Shown piece after piece: positions 18,446 to 27,705 of a stretch of DNA of 64,000 nt (the stretch's first letter is position 1; each line of letters starts with the position of its first letter). The stretch lies in the NCBI RefSeq assembly GCF_000304315.1, contig NC_018485.1, forward strand, positions 3,566,501-3,630,500. The letters run 5' to 3'. The translations under genes and the position numbers were made by a program. The DNA is from Methylocystis sp. SC2 (lineage in GTDB: Bacteria; Pseudomonadota; Alphaproteobacteria; Rhizobiales; Beijerinckiaceae). The notes below the pieces were generated by a model. The model did not search any database. It worked only from the letters and a program-made list of their open reading frames with translations, and was not told where the DNA came from.

Positions 18446-20076
18446 ATGTCGAGCGTCCGCGCGCAAAGGACGGACGCGCGCCAGACGTCTTCACGCGCGG
18501 CGGCTGGACGCCGATGCGGCAATACGCCGAACGCGCGCCCGTCGATTTTCTGATCGTCGGCGCCGGCGCAGGCGGCGCGACGCTCGCATGCAGGCTCGCT
18601 GAAAAGGGCTTCTCGGTTGTCGTGCTCGACGCCGGACCTTTCTGGCGGCCGCTCGACGATTTCGCCTCCGACGAGCTGGCGCAGCAAAACTTGTTTTGGA
18701 CCGACGACCGCATCACCGGCGGAGAAGATCCGATCGCATTGGGCGGCAACAACTCCGGTCGCGGCGTCGGCGGCTCTACGATCCATTTCAGCATGATCTC
18801 GCTTCGGTTCCGACCGGAATGGTTCAAGTCGAAGAGCGAACTCGGCTACGGCTTCGACTGGCCGATCTCGTACGAGGAGATCGCGCCTTATTACGAAGAG
18901 GTGGAGGAGGCGCTGAAGGTCGCGGGCCCGGTGAACTATCCCTGGGGTCCGCCGCGCCGGCGCTATCCCTATCGTCCGCACGAGGTGAATGCGGCGGGGC
19001 TCGTTCTGGCTCGAGGCGCAGAGAAGCTCGGGGTGAAATGGGCCGCAACGCCGCTTGCGACGGTTTCGGCGCCGCGCGGCGAATCTCCCCCATGCGTCTA
19101 CAGAGGTTTCTGTAATTTCGGCTGTTCGACGAACGCCAAACAGAGCGCGCTCATCGTCTGGATCCCGCGCGCGCTTCGCGCCGGCGCCGAGGTGCGCGAT
19201 CTGGCGATGGCGGGGCGCATCGAGCTGGATCAAAAGGGGCGGGTGTCCGGCGTCGAATATTTTCGCGAAGGCGATTGGCGCTTTCAGAAGGCGCGCAACG
19301 TCGTTGTCGCCGGCTATGCGATCGAAACGCCGAGACTGCTGCTCAACTCGGCTTGTCCGAAGTTTCCACAGGGGCTCGCGAACAGCTCAGGCATGGTCGG
19401 CGCGCATCTTCTCACCCATGCAGGGCCGGGCGTCTGGGCGACATTCGATGACGAAATTCGCTGGTACAAGGGGCCGCCCAATATGGCGGTCACCGAACAT
19501 TGGAACTACACGGATGAGGGCAAGGACTTTCATGGCGCCTACGCTTTCATGAGCCAGGGACCCTTGCCGATGGCCTGGGCGCAAGTCCTAGCGACCTCGC
19601 GCGGCCTTTGGGGCGACGAACTGCGGCGCGAGATGCAGAAATACAATCACACAGCCGGATTCGTTCCCGTCGCCGAGACCGAGCCGCGGCAAGAGAATCG
19701 AGTCGAGCTTGCGGAGGATGCGGATCAGTTCGGACTCAGGATTCCGCGCGTCACATTCTCCTATTCGGAAAATGATCTCCGCTTGCAGCGCCATGCGGTT
19801 CGCTTCATGAGCGAGATGCTTGAGGCTGCGGGCGGCTACGACCTCTGGACCAACAGCGACACCAGCCATATCCTCGGCACATGCCGCATGGGCGACGATC
19901 CGCGAACGAGCGTCGTGGACGCGGACGGCCGCAGCTGGGATATCCCCAATCTGTGGATCTGCGACGGCTCGCTTTTTCCAACCTGCGGCGGCGTCAACCC
20001 GTCTTTGACGATTCAGGCGCTCGCCTGCAGGATATCCGACCGCATCGCTAGCCTCGCGGCGTCGGGACAGCTCTAG
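18442..20076 (+). CDS. GMC family FAD-dependent oxidoreductase (sugar/alcohol dehydrogenase large subunit type)
   Basis: A 544-residue GMC flavoprotein. The dinucleotide-binding motif GAGAGGA is at about residues 37-43; GGNNSGRGVGGSTIHF is the GMC signature, and the C-terminal HILGTCRMGDD and GGVNPSLTIQALA hold the catalytic His/Asn region. A Cys cluster (CVYRGFCNFGC) is typical of gluconate/sorbose-type dehydrogenases. No signal peptide is visible, so it may act in the cytoplasm. It overlaps the subunit-3 gene by 4 bases. Its 3' end overlaps the convergent SDR gene by 29 bases. The substrate is probably an aldose or polyol. Confidence 0.9.
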   Translation: MNVERPRAKDGRAPDVFTRGGWTPMRQYAERAPVDFLIVGAGAGGATLACRLAEKGFSVVVLDAGPFWRPLDDFASDELAQQNLFWTDDRITGGEDPIALGGNNSGRGVGGSTIHFSMISLRFRPEWFKSKSELGYGFDWPISYEEIAPYYEEVEEALKVAGPVNYPWGPPRRRYPYRPHEVNAAGLVLARGAEKLGVKWAATPLATVSAPRGESPPCVYRGFCNFGCSTNAKQSALIVWIPRALRAGAEVRDLAMAGRIELDQKGRVSGVEYFREGDWRFQKARNVVVAGYAIETPRLLLNSACPKFPQGLANSSGMVGAHLLTHAGPGVWATFDDEIRWYKGPPNMAVTEHWNYTDEGKDFHGAYAFMSQGPLPMAWAQVLATSRGLWGDELRREMQKYNHTAGFVPVAETEPRQENRVELAEDADQFGLRIPRVTFSYSENDLRLQRHAVRFMSEMLEAAGGYDLWTNSDTSHILGTCRMGDDPRTSVVDADGRSWDIPNLWICDGSLFPTCGGVNPSLTIQALACRISDRIASLAASGQL

Positions 20077-21148
20077 CGCCATTCGGCCGGCGTAAGGCGC
20101 GCGCTTGGACGCCTCCGCGCGAACGGCCGAAAAGGAATGCGCCCGCAAGCAAGCCCAACCCGGCGAGCAATGCGCCGCTGCGCAGATGGAACGGATCGAT
20201 CGCGATGAGCTCATGCTTGGCGCGCGCGCTGAAGCGGCCGCGCGCCCCATGATCCTCGCTCGCTGGCCCAAGCAATTCGTCGGGATCGCCAGGCAGGACA
20301 GGATCGTCGGAGATCTGCTGTTCGTAAGAGTGACGCGCCAGATAGCGATCGGTGAATCCCGGCGCAGCTATTGCTCCCGCTATCGCCTGCAGAGTCGGAA
20401 AGCCGAGCCAAAGCTCACGCGGGATGTGGGACGATAGCGCGATGTTTACGACCGCCTGCGCCACGGCCTCCGGCTCGTAGCAGGCGCCGATCGGCTGGTG
20501 GCGATGCGCGAAGTGCATGTGCGACCAGTCGAATTGCGGCGTATTGACGCCCGGCAGCTGAACCATCGTCAGTCGAATGGGACTATGATCATGGATCAAT
20601 TCGGTGCGCAGCGAATCCGTAAATCCACGAATGGCGAATTTCGACGCGCAATAGGCCGATTGCAGCGGTATCGCTCGGTAGGCGAGCGCGGAGCCGATCT
20701 GAATGATGGTTCCTGCGCCGCGTGGCCGCATATGGCGAAGCGCCGCCAGCGTCCCGTGCACATATCCGAGATAGGTGACTTCCGTCACCCGTTTGAACTC
20801 TTCAGCGGATATCGTGTCGACAGGCCCGACCACGGTCTCCATGGCGGCGTTCACCCAAACGTCGATCCTCCCCCATCGATCGGCGACATGTCGCGCGGCG
20901 GCGTCAACCTGCTTGGGATTTGCGACGTCGGTCATTATCGCAAGCGGCTCGCCGCCAAGCCGCTCGACATCTTCGCGCGCGCCGTCAAGACCCGCTTGAC
21001 CCCGCGCAAGAAGGGCGACCCGGAATCCGCGCTGAGCGAAAGCCGCGGCGATCGCGCGTCCAACCCCCGCAGACCCGCCGGTGACGATGGCGACGGGGGC
21101 GTCATTCGGCAAAGTGCCGGGTTCGGTCGAGTCTGCGGCGTTTTCCAT
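20048..21148 (-). CDS. SDR family oxidoreductase with C-terminal membrane tail
   Basis: A 366-residue short-chain dehydrogenase. The NAD(P) loop TGGSAGVGRA and the catalytic Ser (IGSALAY) and Tyr-Lys (YCASK) are intact in residues 20-180. An unusual extension of about 100 residues follows, with a hydrophobic stretch (LLAGLGLLAGAFLFG) and a basic end, suggesting membrane anchoring. The ATG at 21148 has AAGGAC upstream; upstream reading overlaps the lldD-type gene. It is the last gene of the minus-strand sugar operon and ends inside the GMC gene. Confidence 0.88.
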   Translation of the reverse strand: MENAADSTEPGTLPNDAPVAIVTGGSAGVGRAIAAAFAQRGFRVALLARGQAGLDGAREDVERLGGEPLAIMTDVANPKQVDAAARHVADRWGRIDVWVNAAMETVVGPVDTISAEEFKRVTEVTYLGYVHGTLAALRHMRPRGAGTIIQIGSALAYRAIPLQSAYCASKFAIRGFTDSLRTELIHDHSPIRLTMVQLPGVNTPQFDWSHMHFAHRHQPIGACYEPEAVAQAVVNIALSSHIPRELWLGFPTLQAIAGAIAAPGFTDRYLARHSYEQQISDDPVLPGDPDELLGPASEDHGARGRFSARAKHELIAIDPFHLRSGALLAGLGLLAGAFLFGRSRGGVQARALRRPNGARAVPTPRG

Positions 21149-21180
21149 CGAATGTGTCCTTGGCTTTGCTCGCGCTCGGC

Positions 21181-22458
21181 TTAGCGGGTCAGAAACTCCG
21201 GCCCGAGCGCGCTTATGGAAGGAGCGCCCAAGAGGCCGAGATCGCGATCGATCTCCTCGCGCAAAATGTCGATCGCGCGCTCGACGCCGGGTTCGCCCGC
21301 CGCCGACAAGCCGTAAAGCGTCGCGCGGCCGAGCAGCACGGCGTCGGCTCCGAGCGCCAGCGCCTTCACCACGTCCGTTCCGCGGCGAACGCCGCCGTCC
21401 ACGATCAGCGTCTTGCCGTTGCGAATAAAGCCGCGCGCGGCGGGCAGCGCGTCCAATCCGGAGATCGTCCAATCCAATTGCCGTCCGCCGTGGTTGGAGA
21501 GAATGACGCCGTCGGCGCCGATCGCCATGGCGCGCTCCACGTCATGAACGTTGAGCAAGCCCTTGATCAGCAGCTTGCGTGGCCAGAGAGCGCGAATCCG
21601 CGCCATTTCCTTCCAGTCGAGCGTATGATCCATATTCGCGCGAATCCAGAAGGCGCTCTCGAAGAAGCCCCGACGATCCTTGGGAAGGTAATCGATCAGG
21701 TTGACGAAAGAAGGCATCCCTCGCCGCAAAGTCGTCGCGATCCATTGTGGATGCAGCGTGGCTTCAACGAGCGAAGCCAGCGAGAGCCTGCCAGGATGCG
21801 CGAACCGTCGCTCTTCCCATTCCCGGTCGCCGTAAAACTGCGCATCGATCGTTACGACGAGCGCTTCGCAGCCGGCATTGCCCGCGCGGTCGATCAGATC
21901 GTCGCGGATCCAGCGATCGCCAAAGACGTAGAGTTGCCACCAATGCCGCAGTCCCGGAATCGCGGAGACGTCTTCCATCGAGTCGTTCGACATGGTGCTT
22001 TGAATGAAGGGAATGCCGGCCTTTGCCGCGGCGGTGCCCAAGAGCACATCCGCCTTGCTCCAAAATAATCCGTTCAAGCCGGTCGGCGCGATCGCAAACG
22101 GAAGCGGCATGGAGCGGCCGAATAGAGATACGCTCAGATCGCGATGGGCGACATCGACCAAAGCCCGAGGCAACAGGCGGTAGCTGGCGAGCGCCGCAAG
22201 ATTGCGCGAGAGGGTCGCCTCTTCTTCGGCTCCGCCTTCCAGATATTCGAGCGCAAAGTCGGGCAGGCGGCGATGGGCCATCGCCCTGAGATCATCGACG
22301 GTGCGCGCGTGCTCGAGCGCATGGCCAGCGTAGAGCTTGCGTCGTGGCGTACCCTTCACCGTCGCGGGGCTTGCGTCGAGCCGCGCCGCCGCGGCGCCCG
22401 CCTCCACTTGAGATGACGCCCCATTCTCGCGGCGCAGCGCGCGTAACGACGGCCTCAT
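21181..22458 (-). CDS. FMN-dependent alpha-hydroxy-acid oxidase/dehydrogenase
   Basis: A 425-residue TIM-barrel FMN enzyme of the L-lactate dehydrogenase (LldD)/glycolate oxidase/mandelate dehydrogenase family. It oxidises 2-hydroxy acids to 2-oxo acids. The active-site SNHGGRQLD motif and the FMN-phosphate segment VDGGVRRGTDVVKALALGA are present. It begins with about 45 extra residues compared with the typical start. Its start overlaps the stop of the lactonase gene (22455-22458), and the SDR gene begins 32 bases after its own stop. The context suggests an aldonate-like substrate rather than lactate. Confidence 0.9.
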   Translation of the reverse strand: MRPSLRALRRENGASSQVEAGAAAARLDASPATVKGTPRRKLYAGHALEHARTVDDLRAMAHRRLPDFALEYLEGGAEEEATLSRNLAALASYRLLPRALVDVAHRDLSVSLFGRSMPLPFAIAPTGLNGLFWSKADVLLGTAAAKAGIPFIQSTMSNDSMEDVSAIPGLRHWWQLYVFGDRWIRDDLIDRAGNAGCEALVVTIDAQFYGDREWEERRFAHPGRLSLASLVEATLHPQWIATTLRRGMPSFVNLIDYLPKDRRGFFESAFWIRANMDHTLDWKEMARIRALWPRKLLIKGLLNVHDVERAMAIGADGVILSNHGGRQLDWTISGLDALPAARGFIRNGKTLIVDGGVRRGTDVVKALALGADAVLLGRATLYGLSAAGEPGVERAIDILREEIDRDLGLLGAPSISALGPEFLTR

Positions 22459-23393
22459 GACGGCGCCTCATCCGCGAAGAGGTTTGGCGGACGTCCTTCG
22501 ACGCCCGGCCGACAACGAAAAATGCCGCCCGCATGAGGCTCTTGCTGCTTTGAAACGCCTTGCGACGCGGAGGTGACATAGAGCGAGCGATAATCTGCGT
22601 CTCCGAACGCGCACATCGTCGGTTGACTGACGGGCAGATGAATTTGGCGGTCGATGGCGCCGCTGGGCGCGATGCGCAGAATGCGTCCCCCGCCATACAG
22701 CGCGCACCAGTAGAAGCCATCGCTGTCGACCGCGGCGCCGTCGGGCTTTCCGTCCGATCGCTCGAATTGCGCGAAGGTTCGCGGAGACGATAGGGCGCCG
22801 CTTTCAATGTCGAAATCAAAAGCCGTCACCCTGCGCGTGGGCGTATCCGCAAAATACATGATGCGATTGTCCGGGCTCCAAGCCATGCCATTGGCGATCA
22901 CCGCACTCGCGGAAGTCGAAGTCAGCGCCTGCCCATGAGCAAGAAGATGAACGGGCGCGGCGCCGCCGAGAGGGCCGGCGGCGCTTGCGCTGCGCTCGCC
23001 GGGCGGGCTTGGCAGGGGATCGTATTTCGCGCCGATCCAAAAGCGGCCGCGAGCGTCGCATTTGCCTTCATTGAATCGGTGCGAGAGCGGATTGTACGGC
23101 AGCGCGTCGAGCGAGGCGAAATTGCCTTCAAATAGTGAGATCCTTGCAAGTCCCAGCCGCAAGGCGACAAGAACGTCGCCGCTGCGGCAAAGCGCAAAGG
23201 CGCCGATCTGGCACGGCATGACCCACCGCTCGTCCTCGCCGCTGCTGGGATCGAATCTGTGTAATGCAGGCTCTTCGATATCGATCCAGTAGAGGCGCTG
23301 CTCGCGCTCGGACCATGTCGGGCTTTCGCCGGTGATCGCGCGCGCGTCATGCACGAGCTCCACCTGCTCAAAATGTTCAAAGCGCGACGTCAT
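22455..23393 (-). CDS. SMP-30/gluconolactonase family protein
   Basis: A 312-residue six-bladed beta-propeller lactonase. Glu in GESPTWSEREQRLYWIDI, the Asn in HRFNEGKCDARGRFW, the VIANGMAWSPDNR and KPDGAAVDSDGFYW motifs are the metal-binding features of the family, which hydrolyses sugar lactones to aldonic acids. A short Ser/Pro/Gly insertion (SPPGERSASAAG) lies between blades. It is coupled to the hydroxy-acid oxidase and lies 90 bases after the GH1-like gene, so it can open the lactone product of a sugar dehydrogenase. Confidence 0.9.
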   Translation of the reverse strand: MTSRFEHFEQVELVHDARAITGESPTWSEREQRLYWIDIEEPALHRFDPSSGEDERWVMPCQIGAFALCRSGDVLVALRLGLARISLFEGNFASLDALPYNPLSHRFNEGKCDARGRFWIGAKYDPLPSPPGERSASAAGPLGGAAPVHLLAHGQALTSTSASAVIANGMAWSPDNRIMYFADTPTRRVTAFDFDIESGALSSPRTFAQFERSDGKPDGAAVDSDGFYWCALYGGGRILRIAPSGAIDRQIHLPVSQPTMCAFGDADYRSLYVTSASQGVSKQQEPHAGGIFRCRPGVEGRPPNLFADEAPS

Positions 23394-23483
23394 GATCTAA
23401 CTCGAGCCCGATTATTGTCGTGCAGGCTTAGAAGTTAGGGCGCCGCCGGAATCAGTCACCCCGTGAGACCCCTACTTGAAGGA

Positions 23484-24752
23484 TCAAGCGTGTTCCGATT
23501 GCTCCGCTTGGATGGGCGTTTTGGGGGGATGAACGCGCGGACGCCGCGCCAAGGGCACAGTGAGGCACACGCTTTGCGCCGGCAAGACCTCGCGCCAATC
23601 CTGGATCAGCTGCTTGTAGGCCTTCCCGACTGGACGCGGCTTCCGGTCGAGATCGTACAGGCCCAGAGGATTCACATGTCCCCGCTTCTCGCGCAGAGCT
23701 ATATCCCAGTCCACTTGATCCGTCAGCGAATACCAAGTGAATCCGACGATCGGCACGCCGCTATTGCGCACGCGTAGAACGTTCGCCCATTCCTTGCGAA
23801 GCCAATAAACCGCTTCATTTCCTTCCGGCCCTTCGCAGGTGTTTGTCTCCGTGTGCATGACCGGCAGACCATACCGATCATAATACTGGCGGGTGATCTC
23901 ATTGTATCCGAAGATCTCACCGCAGGATTCGGCCTCGCCTTTGGCGTCGACCATGTGCTCGTTCCTGCTGTAATAGTCATTGCCCATGATGCAGTGACTC
24001 TTGAGATGTTCGTTCATGAAGAAATCGTACTCCTGATCGGTCATTCCGTTGTCCGCCAGGAATCGATACATTTCGGAATTCACTCTGTGCCCATAATTGA
24101 GATCGAGCGAAAGAAAGCGGCGCTCGTTCATGATCTCCGCGGGCCCTATGGCTTTGGGATTGGCGGCGTGAAAATATTCCGTTGACTCGCTTTGCACGAA
24201 GATCGCGTCCGGTCGCACCGCAAGGATGGCATGCATGGCGAGGACGTTGGCTTTGACGATATGTTTGAGCGCCGTCACGAAACTCCTGTCGCTTTGCAAT
24301 TGCTCGTTCCACCAGCCATAGGCGGCGGAGAAGGTGGCGCAGACGAACATTTCATTGACGGGCGTGTAGAGCTGCACCCAAGGATAGCGCTCGGCGAAGG
24401 CTCTCGCGTAACGGGCGAAGAGTTCGGGAAAATCGGGATTTTGAAAATCTCCGATCCAATCCGGCACCCCAAAATGACAGAGATCGGCGATGGGGATGAT
24501 GCCGCGCGCGTCGAGTTCGCCAAAGGTCAGGTCGGTGAACTCCCAATCGAACCGATTGGGACCCAAAAAGACCTTGTAGAGCGGCGGACCGTATCGCAGG
24601 CACCCGATACGAAGTTCGTTCTGAACAAGAGCGAAATCTTCGCGCCAGCATTGGTAATGCCTGCACGCCTCCATCTCGTCGATGCGCCTGCGGCCGTTAT
24701 CAATGGTCGGACTGCTGTTTTCTATGCCTGTGCTGAACATGAAATGCGTCAT
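23484..24752 (-). CDS. Glycoside hydrolase family 1-like protein
   Basis: A 422-residue TIM-barrel protein resembling GH1 beta-glucosidases. The acid/base Glu134 sits in TPVNEMFV (the family NEP site, with Met for Pro), and the likely nucleophile Glu302 in MHTETN corresponds to the (I/V)TENG motif. FTWYSLTDQVDWD matches the GH1 GYFVWSLMDNFEW region. The start at 24752 follows AAGGAG. No signal peptide is visible. The NEM and TETN variants make the substrate uncertain. It heads the sugar-oxidation operon on this strand. Confidence 0.85.
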   Translation of the reverse strand: MTHFMFSTGIENSSPTIDNGRRRIDEMEACRHYQCWREDFALVQNELRIGCLRYGPPLYKVFLGPNRFDWEFTDLTFGELDARGIIPIADLCHFGVPDWIGDFQNPDFPELFARYARAFAERYPWVQLYTPVNEMFVCATFSAAYGWWNEQLQSDRSFVTALKHIVKANVLAMHAILAVRPDAIFVQSESTEYFHAANPKAIGPAEIMNERRFLSLDLNYGHRVNSEMYRFLADNGMTDQEYDFFMNEHLKSHCIMGNDYYSRNEHMVDAKGEAESCGEIFGYNEITRQYYDRYGLPVMHTETNTCEGPEGNEAVYWLRKEWANVLRVRNSGVPIVGFTWYSLTDQVDWDIALREKRGHVNPLGLYDLDRKPRPVGKAYKQLIQDWREVLPAQSVCLTVPLARRPRVHPPKTPIQAEQSEHA

Positions 24753-24889
24753 CGTCCGGCTCCTTGAGAGCGCACAGGATGCTAGCTATAGAGCCTTGCC
24801 GGAATTGAAAGCGCCCAGGTGAGAAAAGCCGCCGCGCTCAAGTCGCGGCCCCGCTTGGCGAGCGTCTTGACGCACATTCGAGCGCTTGC

Positions 24890-24943
24890 GGCGCGTCTGA
24901 GAGAGGCGCTCCCTCAAGACGCGCCGTGATGTTTCTGCATCAC
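24890..24943 (+). promoter_or_regulatory. Two adjacent stem-loops in the leader of the TonB-receptor gene
   Basis: A perfect 9-bp stem GGCGCGTCT (24890-24898) with AGACGCGCC (24917-24925) is followed at once by a perfect 6-bp stem GTGATG (926-931) with CATCAC (938-943). They lie about 180 bases before the receptor start, in a stretch (24753-25123) with no gene on either strand. Fragments reminiscent of a cobalamin riboswitch are nearby but incomplete; I do not call one. Confidence 0.45.
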
Positions 24944-25123
24944 TGCCGAGAAAAAGATGCGCCAGAGAATAGCGCGTCTTTCATCGGCTTGCTGAAAAGC
25001 AAATTTAACGCATACTGCCAGTCACATTCCCGCAGGGCGCGGTTAAGCCGGCGATGGCGCGTTCGTGCTCGACTCGGCGTGACCCTTCGCAGTGATGGCC
25101 CATGTTTGCTGCGGAGTTTGCAA

Positions 25124-27568
25124 GTGTCATTTCGTTCAGCCTTGGCCTGCGTCCTGACGGCGATCGTAGCGGCGCCGCCTTCTTTCTCCGCGCTGGCGCA
25201 AACCGCGCTTCCGACAATCCAGGTTGGCGGGCGTCGGACTGCTCCGTCGGTCCATTCTCACGCGGCCGCGCCCGGACCGGCGGCGCGCACGCATTCAGCT
25301 CCGCCGCCGCCGCGCGCCTCGCCGGTCGTCGCCGCAGTCAGTCGACCGCCGGCGGAGCCGTCGGGCCCAAAGCCGCCGCCGATCACCGCCTCGAGCGAGA
25401 AATTCTTCACCGGCCAGGAGGTCAACGCGCTTCCCTTCGCGCGTCCCGGCGACGCGCTGGAGATCGTGCCCGGACTCGTCGTCACGCAGCACAGCGGCGA
25501 AGGCAAGGCGAACCAATATTTCCTGCGCGGCTTCAATCTCGACCATGGCACTGATCTCGCGCTCTATCTCGACGGCATGCCGCTCAATATGCGCACCCAT
25601 GGCCATTCGCAGGGTTACGCCGACAGCAATTTCCTGATTCCCGAACTCCTGTCCTACGTTCTCGCCCGCAAGGGCCCCTATGACGCGCAGGACGGCGACT
25701 TCTCGTCGGCGGGTTCGATCTACATGCAATACAAGGACAGGATCGACAAAGGCTACTTCCAGCTCACCGGCGGCAGTTTCGCCTATGCGCGCGCGCTCGC
25801 CGTCGCGCCTTACCAGGATTTTGCCGGCGGCTCCGCCTATGGCGCGGTCGAAGCGCAATATTACAACGGACCCTGGGAGCGCGGCGACAATATGCGGCGG
25901 CTCAACAGCGTGTTGCGCTGGTCGCGCGGCGCGCAGGAAGACGGCGCCTCCGTGACCTTCATGGGCTACGCCAACAAATGGTACGGAACCGACCAAATTC
26001 CGAGTCGCGCGGTCAGCGCAGGATTGCTGTCGCTCTGGGGCACGATGGACCCGACCGCCGGAGGCGCGACCTCGCGCTTCTCGCTCTCGTCGCGCTGGAG
26101 TCAGGTTGAGGGCGATCACGCCTCGCGCGTCGAAGCCTATCTCGTCCATTCGACCTTGGACCTCTACAGCACTTACACCTACTTCCTGGCGCATCAGAAT
26201 TTGGGCGACCAGATCCGTCAGTTCGATTATCGGACGCTCGTCGGCGTTAACGCGCAGCATGCGATCAGATGGGCCGACGTGAATGGCGCGCCGGTCGAGA
26301 CCCGCGTCGGCTTTCAGGGCCGCTACGACGACATTCGCCTTGGCCTGCAGGAGAGCGTCCGTCGACAAATCTATGACACGCTCAGCAACAATGCCGTCGG
26401 CGAAGGCAGCATCGGCCTCTGGACCGATACGGCGGTGCGCTGGACGCCCTGGCTGAAGACAGTCGCCGGCGCGCGTTTCGACTATTACAACGCCGCCGTC
26501 AGCTCGCTGCAGGCGCTCTATGATGCGCCGAAACTCGCGGCGAGCACTGGCCTGCCGGCGTTCCTTCTCACGGGGCCGTTCAATCAGGGCGTCAAGAATG
26601 CGTCGCTGTTCAGCCCGAAGCTCTCGATCATCGTCGGCCCCTTCTCCAAAACCGAATTCTACGCCAATTACGGCGAAGGCTTCCATTCGACCGACGCGCG
26701 GGGAACGGTGCTGCGAGTCTCCACTGCCGAACTTGCGGACAATGACGGTTTCGTTCAGGCCGCTTCAATTCCGCTGCTGGTGAAATCACGCGGCGCCGAG
26801 ATTGGCGCCCGCACGAAATTCATCGAAGGGCTCGATTCCAGCATCAGCCTGTTCTGGCTCAATCTTGAATCGGAGAACCAGTTCGTCGGCGACAGCGGCA
26901 CGACCATCTTCGGCCGCCCGAGCCGCAGATATGGCATTGAACTCGCCAACAAATACGCCCCGAACAGCTGGATCAGATTTGACGGCGACGTGGCGCTCGT
27001 GCAGGCGCGCTACCGCGGCGTCGACGTCGCGCAGACTCTGGCGTGGCTCGATCTGATCACGCCTGACGCATTGCCCTATGGGACATTCCTCGGCAATGCG
27101 CCCGGCAATTATCTGTCGAACGCCATCGCGGTGACGGCGTTGGGCGGATTGGAACTCGGCGAGACGACAGGCTGGTTCGGCGCGCTGAAATATCGCTATT
27201 TCGGGGCGAGGGCGCTCACCGAGGACGGCTATTTCAATTCCCCGGCGACCGGCGCGCTGAACGCGCGACTGGGCTATCGATGGGCGGACGGCTGGCGATT
27301 GCAGTTCGACGCCTTCAATATTTTCAACTCGCGCTCCGACCAGATCACATTTGCCTATGGCTCGCTCCTGCCGAGCGACCCTCTTTACGCGCAATGCGTC
27401 GCCGGCGTCGCGCCGGCCCAGGTTTGCGGCGTCGGCGTCATGGACCGCCATCTCAAGCCGCTCGAGCCTGCGGCCGTGCGCGTGACATTTGCCGGGCCGC
27501 TCAATTTCGACGCTTCGCTCGTCGGCGCGTTTGATCGCGCGGCGCTTTTCTCACCGCTGCCGAACTGA
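25124..27568 (+). CDS. TonB-dependent outer-membrane receptor
   Basis: An 814-residue receptor. With the GTG start at 25124 (GGAG 10 bases upstream) it has a signal peptide (SALACVLTAIVAAPPSFSALAQ), a long Pro/Ala-rich linker (about residues 35-80), then a plug domain with PGDALEIVPGLVVTQHSGEG, NQYFLRGFNLDHGTD and THGHSQGYAD. The beta-barrel ends in Phe-rich strands. The HGHSQGYAD and His-rich plug are seen in receptors for metal complexes, but the ligand cannot be inferred. Longer in-frame starts lack a leader. It has no transport partner beside it and a structured leader. Confidence 0.92.
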   Translation: MSFRSALACVLTAIVAAPPSFSALAQTALPTIQVGGRRTAPSVHSHAAAPGPAARTHSAPPPPRASPVVAAVSRPPAEPSGPKPPPITASSEKFFTGQEVNALPFARPGDALEIVPGLVVTQHSGEGKANQYFLRGFNLDHGTDLALYLDGMPLNMRTHGHSQGYADSNFLIPELLSYVLARKGPYDAQDGDFSSAGSIYMQYKDRIDKGYFQLTGGSFAYARALAVAPYQDFAGGSAYGAVEAQYYNGPWERGDNMRRLNSVLRWSRGAQEDGASVTFMGYANKWYGTDQIPSRAVSAGLLSLWGTMDPTAGGATSRFSLSSRWSQVEGDHASRVEAYLVHSTLDLYSTYTYFLAHQNLGDQIRQFDYRTLVGVNAQHAIRWADVNGAPVETRVGFQGRYDDIRLGLQESVRRQIYDTLSNNAVGEGSIGLWTDTAVRWTPWLKTVAGARFDYYNAAVSSLQALYDAPKLAASTGLPAFLLTGPFNQGVKNASLFSPKLSIIVGPFSKTEFYANYGEGFHSTDARGTVLRVSTAELADNDGFVQAASIPLLVKSRGAEIGARTKFIEGLDSSISLFWLNLESENQFVGDSGTTIFGRPSRRYGIELANKYAPNSWIRFDGDVALVQARYRGVDVAQTLAWLDLITPDALPYGTFLGNAPGNYLSNAIAVTALGGLELGETTGWFGALKYRYFGARALTEDGYFNSPATGALNARLGYRWADGWRLQFDAFNIFNSRSDQITFAYGSLLPSDPLYAQCVAGVAPAQVCGVGVMDRHLKPLEPAAVRVTFAGPLNFDASLVGAFDRAALFSPLPN

Positions 27569-27578
27569 TCCGCCCGAA

Positions 27579-27656
27579 TGGTCGGAGTGGCGGGATTCGA
27601 ACCCACGACCCCTTGTCCCCCAGACAAGTGCGCTAACCGGGCTGCGCTACACTCCG
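27579..27656 (-). tRNA. tRNA-Pro (GGG anticodon)
   Basis: The minus strand folds as a full cloverleaf. The acceptor stem CGGAGTG pairs with CACTCCG; the anticodon loop CTGGGGG gives anticodon GGG; the T-arm contains GGTTCGAATCC; the discriminator is A, followed by an encoded CCA (27579-27581). It lies between the TonB receptor and the MerR gene, the same neighbourhood (merR - tRNA-Pro) seen in many alphaproteobacteria. Confidence 0.95.
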
Positions 27657-27705
27657 ACTGGCGCCCTTATAGTGAGGCGGCGCGGCGCTGGCAACGCCCG
27701 GCCCG

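Noticed and set aside
24801..24980. Cobalamin riboswitch before the TonB receptor
   Set aside because: Only fragments match (CCCCGC, CACTG, a CCAGAGA-like piece); the B12-box and most of the core are missing, so only a structured leader is claimed.
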